Part shown: piece by piece, positions 20,905 to 32,237 of the stretch | Numbering within the stretch: the stretch's first letter is position 1 | Layout of the letters: each line of letters begins with the position of its first letter | Source: Liriodendron chinense | Lineage: Eukaryota; Streptophyta; Magnoliopsida; Magnoliales; Magnoliaceae | DNA length: 64,000 nt | Direction of reading: 5' to 3' | Assembly (NCBI GenBank): GCA_003013855.2 | Contig: PVNU02001548.1 | Location: forward strand, 930,001-994,000 | The notes under the pieces: model-generated | Told to the model about the DNA's origin: nothing | What the model saw: the letters and a program-made list of their open reading frames with translations, nothing else | Database searches by the model: none | Translations under genes and position numbers: made by a program

Positions 20905-20997
20905 TATATATGGCTTTTGTAGCGTGTGATTTGAGAGGGGGTTTGACTGTGACTCAGTAAGGGTCAAGAAAAGTGAGTCAAAATCCTGACTTTGACC
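20905..20997 (-). promoter_or_regulatory. CTNIP b1 promoter: TATA box and four W-box cores
   Basis: TATATAT at 20905-20911, then W-box cores TTGACT (20943-20948), GGTCAA (20962-20967), AGTCAA (20976-20981) and TTGACC (20992-20997) within 55 bp. W-boxes bind WRKY factors and are typical of pathogen-induced promoters. The b2 and b3 promoters keep only the last two. Confidence 0.6.
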
Positions 20998-22547
20998 AGG
21001 GACACGCGGGCACGGACCGGCTTTCTCTCTCTGGTTTTCTGTTGAACAAGTGGGTCGCACAATTCAGTGATCTGGACCATTGGATAGTTTGGCCCTAGCT
21101 ACCACGGATGGATTCCTTTGTTTCGGAAAAGTGGTCTCCAAAGATGGGTTATCTGGACCGTTGATTCGATGGTTTCAAGTTTCAACTGTGGATGGGCAAT
21201 GGCCTCAAAACCTTCCAGATTGGAAGTTTGCATCCATCTGATCTTTGTCTTTTTCTTACGTACTGTTATTGAATTCTTCATTTATTCGTAAACTACAGAT
21301 AGAAGGAATGGGATACTTCAATGAGGGGGATTTTTTTGAGAATCCACCGTTCATGGAGGGACCCACCAGATCAATAGTCTGGATCAGTGATGCATGGCAA
21401 CACTTGTGGAAGGATCGGACATTGGGTACATCTTCGGGCCGAGGATCATATAAGCACAGTTAGTTCGGATTTTTATGTTAGTGTAAGTGGGGCCCATCTT
21501 CAGTACTGATCCAAGCCACTCATCTATTGGGCCAACCGTGGATGAATCATGCATGCTCCGAAAATGTCCTCTTTAGGATGATCCTAACCGTAGAATCTGT
21601 GGCCTACGAATACATGCAAGCAAGGCATTACGTTCTTTTTACCCATCGGGTCTTGTGTGATAGTCAACTCCGATTAGACCCGATTATTGTCAGCGTTTCT
21701 CAGCTCAGCCAATGCTTCCAGCGCCGAATCACGGCTTGAAAAACACGCACCCCTGCTGGGTCGCGGATTGGGTACGACCCCCACCACCCGGAACTAACCA
21801 GAGTCGGACGGTCTTAGTAGGGGCTCTGTGGGGGCCACAGTGATGTATTTGTTTTATCCACGCCGTCAATTCATTTTGATAGATATTTTTGTGATGAGCT
21901 AAAAATTGAGTTCATGAAAATCTTGGATCAAGCTGATATATGTCTACAAGATCTTATGAACAGGTTGGGTGGCAAACAAACATCACGGTGGCCTTGAGAC
22001 GTTTTCGACGGTAGAAATTCAATCTCCACTGCTTCCTAGATTATGGTCCACTTGAGCTTTCAATTTGCCTCATTTTTGGGCTCATGCCTTAAAATGATAT
22101 GTCAAAATAGATGGACGGACCCACATATCCCTTGATAAGACCGACCATCTCCAGCAAGTCCTGATGGGAAGCAGATTAGCAGGTGTACCGCACACCAGCG
22201 ATGTCGTTAATGTAGGCATGCCGGCAAGCGAAGACGAGGGCGTCAGGCCCTCGAGCCCTAGAATGTACAAAATGGTTGAATGAGAATTAAAGCTATGTAA
22301 GCCCCCACAATGATGTATTTATTATATCTACATCGTCTATCTATTTGGTGAGATCATTTTAGAGCCGGGCCATGAGTGCTGGCCGGTCCAGGTGTATACA
22401 TGGCATTAAATTCATCCAAAAAGGCCAGCCCACCATGAAAATGAGACACCCAAAAATCAGGCTGATCCATTGGTTAAATGAATTCTTGGAATAAGAATAA
22501 TTTGAAAAGTAGATTTAGTGAAGACATCATCATGGCTAAGCAACAGG
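20998..22547. repeat. Spacer with partial foldback copy (about 21825-22115)
   Basis: Contains ctctgtgggggccacagtgatgtatttg and family words aagctgatatatgtctacaa and gatggacggacccac, a diverged foldback of the same family as 18548-19029. A 42-codon plus-strand frame just after it (about 22158-22280) is conserved in the units but not recognised. Confidence 0.5.
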
Positions 22548-22555
22548 ACTACAAT

Positions 22556-23723
22556 TAGAGGTGGGCAACGATCTGGGCCGGGCCGAGTTAGCCCTAGTTT
22601 GGTTTGGCTCGTTTTTGTGCCACCCCAGTTTGTGGATCGGCCTGGTTTGGGTTTCGGGCCAACCCATGCGGCCCGAGTTTGGTTTGCTCCAAAAAAATCT
22701 GGTTCAGGCCAGGATCGGTTTGATCAAAATTTTCGAACCGAATTGGGCTGAGTTTGAACAGGTGGTGACTCTTTTTTTTTTTTTTTAAATGAAAAGAATT
22801 AAAAAATTAGAAATAACAGGCAATAAATATACAAAAGTATCTTACCACGTGATGTTTGTGTGGTATAGGTTGGCCAATATAATGAAATTCCAAACCATAA
22901 ATGATTCACCTCCCATTCCAAAAACCTGTATGAGAAATCCCCACCCTTTGATGGGTAGAAAACCACTAAAATGGCCCCAATCTCAACCATATCCATATTC
23001 ATGCTTTGAATCAACAAAATGAAATGACCGTATAAATGCCCTATTTGGATGGTCACCAGAAGGTGAATGCGGTGGAATAGTGCCCAAACTCGCCACATTT
23101 TATCGAGGTGGAGCCGTTTGGCAGCGAAATGCACCAATGGCTAGACTGGAATTGCCTCAAAACAAGCAGACGGTGATTAAAGAGATTGGGACCCATTTAT
23201 CATCAGATTCACATGTGAAACCATAGATGCACAAGTCCAACAAAATGGGACATCACCAAACAATGACTGAACTTAATAAACTGGAAGTGGCCCTACTTAG
23301 AAAACCTTGCATGCCCATTGGCTGTCCATCATGTGGGCCCATTGTGTTTTTATCTACCGTCAAATCCATTTATCCCCACTAGTATGAATGGATACCCAAA
23401 ACATTAGGCCATTCCAAAATTAAGGTGGGCTGCACCACATGATTTTAGAGCATGCGACCCAGTATGAATGGACACCCTAAAGCATCAGGTCATCCGTGTA
23501 GGTTTTCCACGGTGCCTCATCAATGGTGGGCCCAACCAATGTTCGGTCTGTATTATCTCAGAATGCATCCATAATGCCCAGAGATTGTGGGCCCCAAAAC
23601 AACGGTCCTCATCCGACGCTGATGAAATGATAATCCTTCACGCAGGTATAGTAAAATGGGGGCCTAGACGCCCATTGATTGGGCCCATCTTAGGGTTTTG
23701 GAGGTTGGGGAAATACCTCAGAA

Positions 23724-23776
<53 letters not shown>

Positions 23777-24200
23777 CTACACCCCAAGGCAACATCGTCG
23801 GCGGGTTTTTATTGGGTAGAGAGATGGAGAGAGTGAGAGAGAGTGGGGAGGGAGAGTTTGGGAAAGAGAGGGAGAGAGATGAGAGAGATTTGGGGGCGGG
23901 AGAGGGTAGGGTGTGGGAGATATTTTAGGGTTTTATTTTTGATACATTTATATTCTAATAGTCTAATACCATTGACCTTACGAGCTGAGCTGGGCCAGGT
24001 CGGTCCAAACCAGGCCGAGACGAGCTTCGAACCGGGCCGGGTCGGTGCTGCAAGAGTTTGAGTTCCACCCGTTTCTTAATCGGGCCGTGTTTGGGTGGCT
24101 CGTCACTGGATCAAACTCAACTTCAAACCGGGCCAAACCGAACTTTTTTGATACGGGTGGGGCCGAACTTTCGAGCTGGCCTAGTTTGTGCCCACCTCTA
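22556..24200. mobile_element. hAT-like non-autonomous transposon, 1,645 bp (unit 1)
   Basis: Starts TAGAGGTGGGCA and ends TGCCCACCTCTA. It is flanked by the 8-bp direct repeat (a/g)ctacaat at 22548-22555 and 24201-24208. The related sequence at 29158-29165 has a single gctacaat with no insertion, i.e. the empty site. TAGAGGTGGGCA-type ends and 8-bp duplications are typical of hAT elements. No transposase was recognised; gggccgggtcgg-rich words near both ends extend the inverted similarity. An (AG)n tract lies inside. The unit 2 copy has exactly the same length. Confidence 0.85.
23726..23774. repeat. (AG)n microsatellite inside hAT-like element
   Basis: About 24 AG dinucleotides followed by further GA-rich DNA up to about 23905. 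Arg-Glu repeat open frames across it are artefacts of the tract. Confidence 0.9.
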
Positions 24201-24591
24201 GCTACAATATATGATCAGCTATAATCGTATGGAGCATTTGGCAAGGCCAAAAATACAGAAATGTAACATCTTGCTGATGAGAACACATTCAAAAGTATCT
24301 GACCAAACACTTTCTTTATCTTTTCTCTCCTTTATAACCTTAAAATCACATTCTACAACATTAGATTATATGTTTTGCCTTGTAAAATAAAAACATAATA
24401 ATTAACAACCTGTTTATTTTTTGCGCAACACACCCACATGGTTAGTCGTCACACGATGCACCCACTGATCGATGGAGTTAGTGTGTCTCCTTAGCACTCG
24501 AACCTGAGACCTGTTGTTGAAATGCCTAAGCGTCTTCCAGCTAGGCTAGAAATAAGTTCATCTCATTTTAGTTAATCCTAATTATGTATTA

Positions 24592-24718
24592 GGGCGTGTT
24601 TGGTTGCACCAAATATCATGAGAATTCATGATGTTTTGTATCTTTTGTTGCAGAAGGCCAGTTTACTCTAAGGCAAAATATCATGAAATTTTATGATATT
24701 TAGTGCGACCAACACACC
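24592..24718. mobile_element. MITE with GGGCGTGTTTGGTTGCACCA ends (unit 1)
   Basis: A 127-bp palindrome-like element. The left end GGGCGTGTTTGGTTGCACCA is mirrored by TAGTGCGACCAACACACC at the right, and both continue into aatatcatga words. Such ends occur in Tourist-like and hAT-like MITEs; TTA beside the left end favours the first, but the class is not certain. The same family was the target of the short LTR element. Confidence 0.6.
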
Positions 24719-25195
24719 GAATAGATTGAAAGACATTGACCTTATGATACGTCTTGATATTAATTAACTTGGAATTGCCCATTGGAGAGGAATTATTGTC
24801 TATTGATTTGGTGGGACCGACCACAGATGGATGAGAATCTTATAGATTGAAAGATGTTGACCCTATGATATGGTATTGGTAGCCCACAAAAGAAACTATG
24901 TGAAAAAAAATCAACGGTCAACTTTCAATAGAAAAAAAGTTAAATATTCAAGGGTTAGGATCTTTCAATCAAGCAGATTATAACTGGGCATCCGTGATAA
25001 ACATGAGCGGTCCACCTTACAATGGGCCATGCAATCATGTCTGGCAAATTCATCAAGAAATATAGAACTTCCAAATTTATTCGTTGAACTAAAATAAATA
25101 CAATCAATCGGTTAGTGTAATGGTAGTTGCAAAACGTCATTCTCTTTTGTGGCTGATCTTGGGCACTTTGCACCCAACTCAACCCATGAAGAAGA

Positions 25196-25540
25196 TCAGG
25201 ACCGTTGATGTTGGAGCTGAGTTTCTTTATCGATATCAGCGGCACCGGGACGGATGATCATTTCATGATTGTCAAGTGGCCCAGTTGGGGCATGGATTGC
25301 GAAATTCCTCTGATTGAGTCGGCATGGACGGCCACCCTTCCTCGGCACATATGTGCACCCGGAAGGACCCGAAGACGTTACAGGGCCTTTTTGTAGGGAC
25401 TCTAGAAGTAGAGATCCTTCCATCGATCGCCATTGATCTCCGTCGAGAGGCCTTGTGGCCGCTACTGATCGGACGGTCGAGATCAAGAGGATGAAAATGA
25501 TGGATATGAACGGTGAGAGATTTATTCTCTGAGAATCCAT
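25196..25540 (-). CDS. CTNIP/SCREW-type secreted peptide precursor c1
   Basis: A 114-residue precursor close to type a (over 85% identical by eye), starting MDSQRINLS where the others have MASQ. It has a signal peptide at 1-28, LLLESLQKGP, SSGPSGCTYVP, Cys62 and Cys73 (RPCRL), then NFAIHAP and the same acidic/Gln-rich tail. The Asp at position 2 and Cys-flanking Arg (CRL, where others have CPL or CQL) are its own. The TATA box is at 25622-25631, 82 bp upstream. The upstream ~600 bp are homologous to those of a1, showing that a and c arose from an older duplication inside the cassette. Confidence 0.83.
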   Translation of the reverse strand: MDSQRINLSPFISIIFILLISTVRSVAATRPLDGDQWRSMEGSLLLESLQKGPVTSSGPSGCTYVPRKGGRPCRLNQRNFAIHAPTGPLDNHEMIIRPGAADIDKETQLQHQRS

Positions 25541-25621
25541 GATTGTGAGTAAAGATATAGAGTTTTCTTGAGGTGGGCTGAGGGTTTTGATGGTGATGAA
25601 GGGAGAGAAGCGATGGTGAGA

Positions 25622-25631
25622 TTTATATATA
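25622..25631 (-). promoter_or_regulatory. TATA box of CTNIP c1
   Basis: TTTATATATA on the plus strand, same spacing to the start codon as in a1. Confidence 0.65.
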
Positions 25632-28178
25632 GGCTATGTAGAGAGAATGTGTGTATGTTTTAACTTTTAAGGAGACCTCGTGACTGAGACTCGGTTTAAA
25701 GTGAAACCCGAGTTGGGTTCGGATTTCAACGCGCTTTTGCCATGACCATAAAATATGGACTTTGATTTCTTCTAAATTGTCATTGCTTGAATTGAAAATC
25801 TCTCATTTTCTCTCTCCAACGTATCAATATGTAAAGCCATCTTGCCACGTGGCATGGTATTTATCATTGTGGACCGTTCATTTTATTTCCCTTCCCTAGA
25901 TGGGAAATGGTTTGAAGTACGTGGACATGGCTAATCCTAGCCGTCTGATCTTGAGTCTTCAAAGCAATTAATGGTAGGGAATGAAAATGGTTTACAGTTG
26001 ATATTATGTGCAAATGGGAAAGCAAAAAGTAATGGTTAGGATTGTTTGATAGGTAGGGTAATAAGAGATAGCCGTCCCACTGGATGGGTGGTCTGGATTC
26101 ATACATCAGCCTATCAAGCGTATTGAGGAGAGATGGCTCTACCACATTGCGATTCTATTGATGCATGTGCTCGAGACAAGGCCCGATGTGTCAGTCTCAC
26201 GCTCGTTGGTAGGGCTGGTAGAGACAGTGTACCAAAAACAAAAAAATGCCACAGGTGTAGGACATCTAATCCGGGCAAAAGGCCAGTCACACCATGATGA
26301 TAGCCTGATATGAAAATACGGCCGATCTCTTCATCGAGTGGGCCACAACATCAAAATCATCAGATGGCTAATGGTATAACCTAGTGTGTACTAGTTTGGC
26401 CCACCCAATAAATGGGTCGGCCCAATTTTCATTTCTGGTGATAGTCCCGGTGGAGTCCACCTTTTAGCCCGCCCAATGACTGGGTTGGCCTAAAAATTTT
26501 TAATGGTGGGTATTCAATCACTTTTTTCCTCGTGTGGTCCACATAAGATTTGGATTTGCTTCATTTGTTAGATCATGATATAAAATTTATGTGATGTGGT
26601 CCATGAATTACACGCTCCCTACAACTTTACATGTGTGGGTCTCTCATTTTAACCAATCCAAGCTCTTAAGAAGCGGATTGTGTTGTGTGCCACACACCTA
26701 CGACCTTGGTGGTGTTGATGTCAACAAGTTTTGTGGCTCCCATCATGATGTATGTATTATATCCGCTCCATCCATCCATTTTGCAAGATCATTTTAGGGC
26801 ATGGGCCCAAAAGTGAGCCAATATAGGCCTCAACTCAACCCCACCACAGAAATTAGTGGGATTGTGACAACAAAAGTTAAAACCTTCCTAAGTTCTACCA
26901 TGATGCGTACTCGCCAACCATCTTATTCATAAGGTCACACAAACTTGGATGAAGGGAAAACACAAATATCATCTTTTATCCAAAACGTTTGTGTCCTTAA
27001 GAAATTTTCAATGGTAGGTGTTCAATCCCCACTATGCTGTGGTCCACTTGGGTCTTGGATCTGCCTCAGTTTTTAGTCAATGCCCTAAAAGGATCTTGTA
27101 AAATGAATGAAGTGTATGCATATAAAACATACATCATGGCCGGACCCACGTAACTTTGGTGATGTGAACAACCCACATAACTTTGGTGATGTGAACACAC
27201 CATAGAGGTCAGTATCTAACGAACCATGTAATCCCTTCCACTAAAATCCAATGGGATTCCCTACCCATGGTTTTAAGTAAATTTCCAAACGAAGTTAGGT
27301 GGGGCCACCATGATGTTTGTGAGAAGTCCATTCTATCCATCATTTTTATAAATTATTTTAGGACATGATCTAAAAATGAGGCAAATCTAAAAGTCAAGTG
27401 GGCAGCATGACAAGAAAAAGTGTTGAAAACTTTTTAGGGCTACAGAAAGTTTTGATCAAGCTGATATTTGTGTTTTCCCTTCATCCAGTTCGGAATGACC
27501 TAATCACCTAATCAACAAGTTGGACACTAAATGAACATTACACTGAGCCCTTATAAGTTTTTAATGGTGGGCATTCAATCACCATTGTTTTCTTGTGGTA
27601 TGGTCCAGTTGAGATTTGGATTAGTCTCATTTTTGGGCTCATGTCATAAAATGATATGGAAAAATAGATGGATAGCATGGATAAAACATATTTATCATTG
27701 TGGGGCCCACAATATTGTGATGGATAGCACTCTCTGTAGCGACTTCGTTATTGGCAGCATTACGCCAACAACATACAGAGGATAGGTAGTGGTGAGATGG
27801 ACTCTTCTGTCAAGGGCTCTCGGTGGGGCATATTGTGATGTATATATTTTATCTACACCATTCATCCATTTTTCCATGCCATTTTAGGGCGTAAGGCAAA
27901 AAAATGAGGCAGGTCTAAGGCTCAAGTGGGCCACACTACTAGAAACGGTGGGAATTGAGTGCTCTAATACATGGTATATTTAAATTGGGACGCATAATTT
28001 GGACAGTTTAATTTGAATTACCTATAGTAAGTAATTTCTAAGTTCCTGTGTATTGTCCATTACACTCTGCCAAAGTATCGAAGTTTTTTCCCATGCATAA
28101 CCGCTCTCTATCTCCCACTTCTTAATATAAACTGCATTGTCTTATAAGCAAAGGAGAGAAAAAAAAAAGTAGAAAAAA
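25632..28178. repeat. Spacer with two foldback elements (26735-27151, 27298-27725)
   Basis: After the c1 upstream region (to about 26150), two foldbacks of the gggcccaccatgatg family lie in tandem: one from ttttgtggctcccatcatgatg to catcatggccggaccc, one from ggtggggccaccatgatg to catt gtggggcccac. Their interiors share caagctgatatttgtgttttccc. No gene recognised. Confidence 0.6.
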
Positions 28179-28508
28179 ATGGAGATTTTAAATAAGATGG
28201 TAGGTATCATTCTTCTTTTGCAAGTGTCGATCCAAACAGTGCAGGTAGAGTTTTGAAAGGAGAGTGGAAGAAAGGAGGTGTCTTTGAGCCTGGAGTCTCT
28301 GCAAAGGGGTCCTGTCCCTCCATCTGATCCATCTGGGTGCACCAACGTTGCCAACAAGCTGGGCCATGAGTGCCGGCTGGTCCAGGAAATGAACGTCACT
28401 GGCAATGCTTTGGCTTGTGCCATGTGTACCTTCATCTTCCAGTCCCTCTCAGCATGGCTAGCAATCATCAATGAGGTGATCTCTAGAAGTCATCTTGATT
28501 GCTGGTAG
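28179..28508 (+). pseudogene. CTNIP/SCREW-type precursor d1, in-frame stop
   Basis: The only cassette member on the plus strand. An ATG at 28179 opens a hydrophobic signal-like start (MEILNKMVGIILLLQVS), then TGA at 28254-28256 stops it after 25 codons. The same frame continues beyond the stop into LSLESLQRGPVPPSDPSGC, TNVANKLGHECRL and EMNVTGNALA, with the two family cysteines, and ends HLDCW at 28508. The motif is CTNVA, closer to the canonical CTNIP than the minus-strand genes. The tail has extra Cys residues (ACAMC). Unless a splice or another start bypasses the TGA, the mature block has no secretion signal. Its sister d2 has the same stop plus a one-base difference. Confidence 0.72.
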
Positions 28509-28639
28509 AAGTTGGAATTTTCAATCTCTAAACTCTGCTTGATGATTTGGAAAATTCAAATTAATTGTGAATCCAAAGAATTGTAATTGATTTTTTTTTT
28601 TTTTTTTATATATTTTCTTTTACATGCATTGATTTTTTA

Positions 28640-29632
28640 TTTTATTTATAATGATGAGGGTTGTTTAGTAATGAAAAATTACGAATGACAATGTTTTGCA
28701 ATCGGAGCTAATGCAATTATGGATTGTTTGGAGATTCTAGAATGATATCATGTGATCATAATTTGTGAACTTTGAAGGTAGACATAATTCGAAAAATGTA
28801 TTAGGCAAAAAGATGGTAAGTTAACATGTAGATGATTCATGTGGGGCCATCATGTTGCGTTTATGACATCCAACCCATGCAACCCATGAAGATAACCCGG
28901 TGTGAAAAATTAGGCCAACCCAATTATCAGGTGGCCCACACCATGGAAAATGATGAACAACTGTCCAAACATCTCCAAATTCATATGGCCGCGCCCACCA
29001 TAGTGTATAGTACTTGGCATTCAACTCATCCAAAAGGGCTAGTCCACCATGAAAATGGGACACCCAAAAATCAGGCTGATCCATTGGTTAAATGAATTCT
29101 TGGAATAAGAATAATTTGAAAAGTAGATTTTGTGAAGACATCATGGCCAAGCAACAGGCTACAATATACATATGATCAGTTATGATTGTATGGAGCGTGC
29201 CAAAAATACAGAAATGTAACATCTTGCTGATGAGAACACATTCAAAAGTATATGACCAAACACTTTCTTCATCTTTTCTCTTCTTTGTAACCTTAAAATC
29301 ACATTCTGCATTAGATTATATGTTTTTCCTTTTAAAATAGAAACATAATAATTAACAACTTGTTTATTTATTTTTTGTTAGTCACATGCATTGCACCCAC
29401 CCCCTTATTTGGGCAACACACCCACACAGTTAGTCGTCACATGATGCACCCACCCCGTTATTTGCGCAACACACCCACATGGTTAGTCATCACATGATGC
29501 ACCCACCCACCGGTGGAGTTAGTGTATCTCCTTAGCACTCGAACTTGAGACCTGTTATTGAAATGCCTAGGTGTCTTCCAGCTAGGCTAGAAACAAGTTT
29601 ATCTCATTTTAGTTAATCCTAATTATGTATTA
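28640..29632. other. End of unit 1, pre-hAT relative of the hAT flanks
   Basis: From about 29010 the sequence matches the left flank of the hAT-like element (22420-22555) and then, without interruption, the right flank (24201-24590). It holds no gene. It is important as the empty-site version at 29158-29165. Confidence 0.7.
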
Positions 29633-29655
29633 GGGTGTGTTTGGTTGCACCAAAT
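29633..29655. mobile_element. Left half of MITE interrupted by LTR element
   Basis: GGGTGTGTTTGGTTGCACC plus CAAAT; the right half with mirrored end resumes at 31374-31420. CAAAT at 29651-29655 is the left target-site duplication. Confidence 0.75.
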
Positions 29656-30300
29656 TGTTGAGATTGGATGCCTCAAATTTTGATGCACAGAGGCCATCGA
29701 CCGGTCGAACGAGAGGTCGGTCACGGTGGAGATGAAGACAGCAGGCTTCTAGACCTTTTTTTGGGCATTGTCGACCGGTCAGCCGACCGATCGACAGGGG
29801 CCTCTGGCCGGTTGACGGTGAGCTCTGGCCGGTCGACAGGCTTCCTTGTTGAGTTGGGTCTCTTGCGTGATTTTGCGCAAAGAAGTTTCTAATTTCGGTT
29901 TTCCCTTATTTAAGGGGATATAATCCAAGATTAGGGTTGCCGCCAATGGACCAAGAGATTGAGAGGGTTCTAAGGTGAGAGAAAGAGCTAGGAGGAAGCT
30001 TGGAGTTCTCTAGGTTGAGGGAAATGGATATGTTTGTCCTTCTCATGTGAGAATTAGTTTTATTAGCTTGGGTTTTCTCTTGTGGGCTGTGATCCGTGTT
30101 GTGTTTCTTCTATCTCTTGTAACTTCTGATATTATAGTGGATTAGTATCGCTTTGTGCCGTGGTTTTTTACCCGTGAGGGATTTTTCCACATAAACATTA
30201 GATTGCCTCTTTTGTGTGTTAATTTGCTTTTGTGATTGGCATTGAGGTATGTTCCTTACCTGCTTTGATTGCTTCCGTTGCGGGGCTCCTAACCCCAACA
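29656..30300 (+). repeat. LTR 1 of short LTR element
   Basis: TGTTGAGATTGG at the start and CCCCAACA at the end. It contains repeated ggccggtcgacgg words near 29760-29840 whose number varies between copies (three at 2180-2240, two at 56350-56390). Confidence 0.88.
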
Positions 30301-30728
30301 AGTGGTATCAGAGCTAAATGTTGGGAAAGAGACAAAGAGACTCTGAGGTGATGCATCAATGACGTCTTTTAGCATGAAATTCGATATGGAAAAAGATTCC
30401 ATGAAAGAAAAATATGGAAAGCGATCAGTGTCTATGAAAGAAGTAGAGTAGAAGAAGATGGATCGGTATGCCAATATCTCAATCAGGTTTGTCAACTACA
30501 TCGGGTTTGATCGGGAGCACTATTCACGGTGGAGCTGCGAGATCGGCAGCGAGATCCACGGTTGCTCGTTTGTGGCATTCGCAAGGGCCACATGAGCGAG
30601 CGGGTAGTGAAGGTGTAAGGATGAAGTCGATGAGGCATGAGAAGAGGTGGAGCTGTGATGATGATGGAGTAGAGATGAAGATGGTGTGTGACAAGGTATT
30701 GCATGATGATTTGAGTTGTGGTGGAGTT

Positions 30729-31373
30729 TGTTGGGATTGGACAGCTCAAATTTTGATGCACAGAGGTCATTGACTAGTCGAACGACTGGTTGGTCACAGT
30801 GGAGATGAAGACAACAGGCTTCTGGACCTTTTTTTGGGCATTGTTGGCCGATCAGCAAACCGGTCGACAGGGGCCGTCGGCCGGTCGATGGTGAGCTCCG
30901 GCCGGTCGACAGGCTTCTTTGTTGAGTTGGGTCTCTTGCGTGGTTTTGCGCAAAGAGGTTTCTAATTTCGATGTTCTCTTATTTAAGGGGATGTAATCCA
31001 AGATTAGAGTTGCCGCCAATGGGCCAAGGGATTGAGAGGGTTCTAGGGTGAGAGAAAGAGCTAGGAGGAAGCTTGGAGTTCTCTGGGTTGAGGGAAAGGG
31101 CTATGGTTGTCCTCCTCATGCGAGAATTAGCTTTGTTAGCTTGGGTTTTCTCTTGTAGGCTATGATCCGGGTTGTGTTTCTTTTATCTCTTGTAACTTCT
31201 GATATCATAGTGGATTAGTGTCGCTTTGTGCCATGGTTTTTTACCCGTGAGGGGTTTTTTCCGGTAAAAATTGGATTGCCTCTTTTGTGTGTTGATTTGC
31301 TTTTGTGATTGCCATTGAGGTGTGTTCCTCACTTGCTTTGATTGCTTCCGCTGCGGGGATCCTAACCCCAACA
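30729..31373 (+). repeat. LTR 2 of short LTR element
   Basis: Same length as LTR 1 but with many substitutions between the two, indicating an old insertion. Confidence 0.88.
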
Positions 31374-31892
31374 CAAATATCATGAGAATTCATGATGTTT
31401 TGGTGCGACCAAACACACCCTAATAGATTGAAAGACATTGATCATATGATAAGTCTTGATATTAATTAACTTGGAATTGCCCATTGGAGAGAAATCATTG
31501 TCTATTTATTTGGTGGGACCTACCACAAATGGATGAGAATCTTACAGATTGAAAGATGTTGACCCTATAATATGGTATTGGTGGCCCACAAAAGAAACTA
31601 TGTGAAAAAAAATCTACGATCAACTTTCAACGGAAAAAAAAGTTTAATATTCAAGGGTTAGGTTCTTTCAATCAAGTAGGTTATAACTGGGCATCCATTA
31701 TAAACATGAGCGGTCTACCTTACAATGGCCATGCAATCTGGCAAATTCATCAAGAAATGAAGAACTTCCAAATTTATTCGTTGAACAAAAATAAATACAA
31801 TCAATCTGTTAGTGTAATGGTAGTTGCGAAACGGCATTCTCTTGTGTGGCTGATCTTGGGCACTTTGCACCCAACTCAACCCATGAAGAAGA

Positions 31893-32237
31893 TCACGACC
31901 GTTGATGTTGGAGCTGAGTTTCTTTATCGATATCAGCAGCGTCAGGACGGATGATCATCTCATGATTATCAAGTGGCTCAGTTGGGGCATGGATTGCGAA
32001 GTTCCTCTGATTGAGTGGGCATGGACGGCCACCCTTCCTCGGCACATATGTGCACCCGGAAGGACCCGAAGACGCTACGGGGCCTTTTTGTAGGGATTCT
32101 AGAAGTAGAGATCCTTCCATCAATTGCCATTGATCTCCGTTGAGAGGCCTTATGGCCGTTACTGATCGGACGGTTGAGATCAAGAGGATAAAAATGATAG
32201 ATATGATCTGTGAGAGATTTGTTCTCTGAGAAGCCAT
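31893..32237 (-). CDS. CTNIP/SCREW-type secreted peptide precursor a2
   Basis: A 114-residue precursor, nearly identical to a1, with Ile instead of Phe at 11, Ile instead of Thr at 29, Glu instead of Gly at 87 and Arg instead of Gln at 113. The signal peptide and the mature block (SSGPSGCTYVP, Cys62, Cys73, NFAIHAP) are unchanged. All differences therefore lie outside the cysteine block. TATA box at 32319-32328; the promoter palindrome has one arm altered (GACTCGATTT). Confidence 0.84.
   Translation of the reverse strand: MASQRTNLSQIISIIFILLISTVRSVTAIRPLNGDQWQLMEGSLLLESLQKGPVASSGPSGCTYVPRKGGRPCPLNQRNFAIHAPTEPLDNHEMIIRPDAADIDKETQLQHQRS

Larger units (their letters stand above)
16156..29655. 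repeat. CTNIP cassette unit 1
   Basis: First complete copy of the tandem segment with genes a1, b1, c1 (minus) and d1 (plus). It matches unit 2 (31374-46386) and unit 3 (56852 to the end) base for base over long stretches. Its part 28640-29655 has no counterpart in unit 2, where gypsy sequence follows instead. Confidence 0.85.
29656..31373 (+). mobile_element. Complete short non-autonomous LTR element, 1,718 bp
   Basis: Two LTRs (29656-30300 and 30729-31373, both 645 bp) begin TGTTG and end CAACA and enclose a 428-bp interior. CAAAT flanks it on both sides (29651-29655, 31374-31378). The primer-binding site TGGTATCAGAGC (30303-30314) is complementary to the 3' end of initiator tRNA-Met. A purine-rich stretch precedes LTR 2. 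The interior has only a ~30-codon Copia-gag-like start at 30359 (MKFDMEKDS). It is a TRIM/LARD-like element with unusually long LTRs for its interior, and is the undamaged reference for the truncated copies at 1303-16155 and 55477-56851. Confidence 0.9.

Noticed and set aside
22158..22280. Conserved short plus-strand frame (LMGSRLAGVPHTSD...) in all units
   Set aside because: Too short, no domain recognised, and identity between units is due to recent duplication.
23468..24061. Arg-Glu repeat ORFs in the hAT-like element
   Set aside because: Translation of the (AG)n tract.
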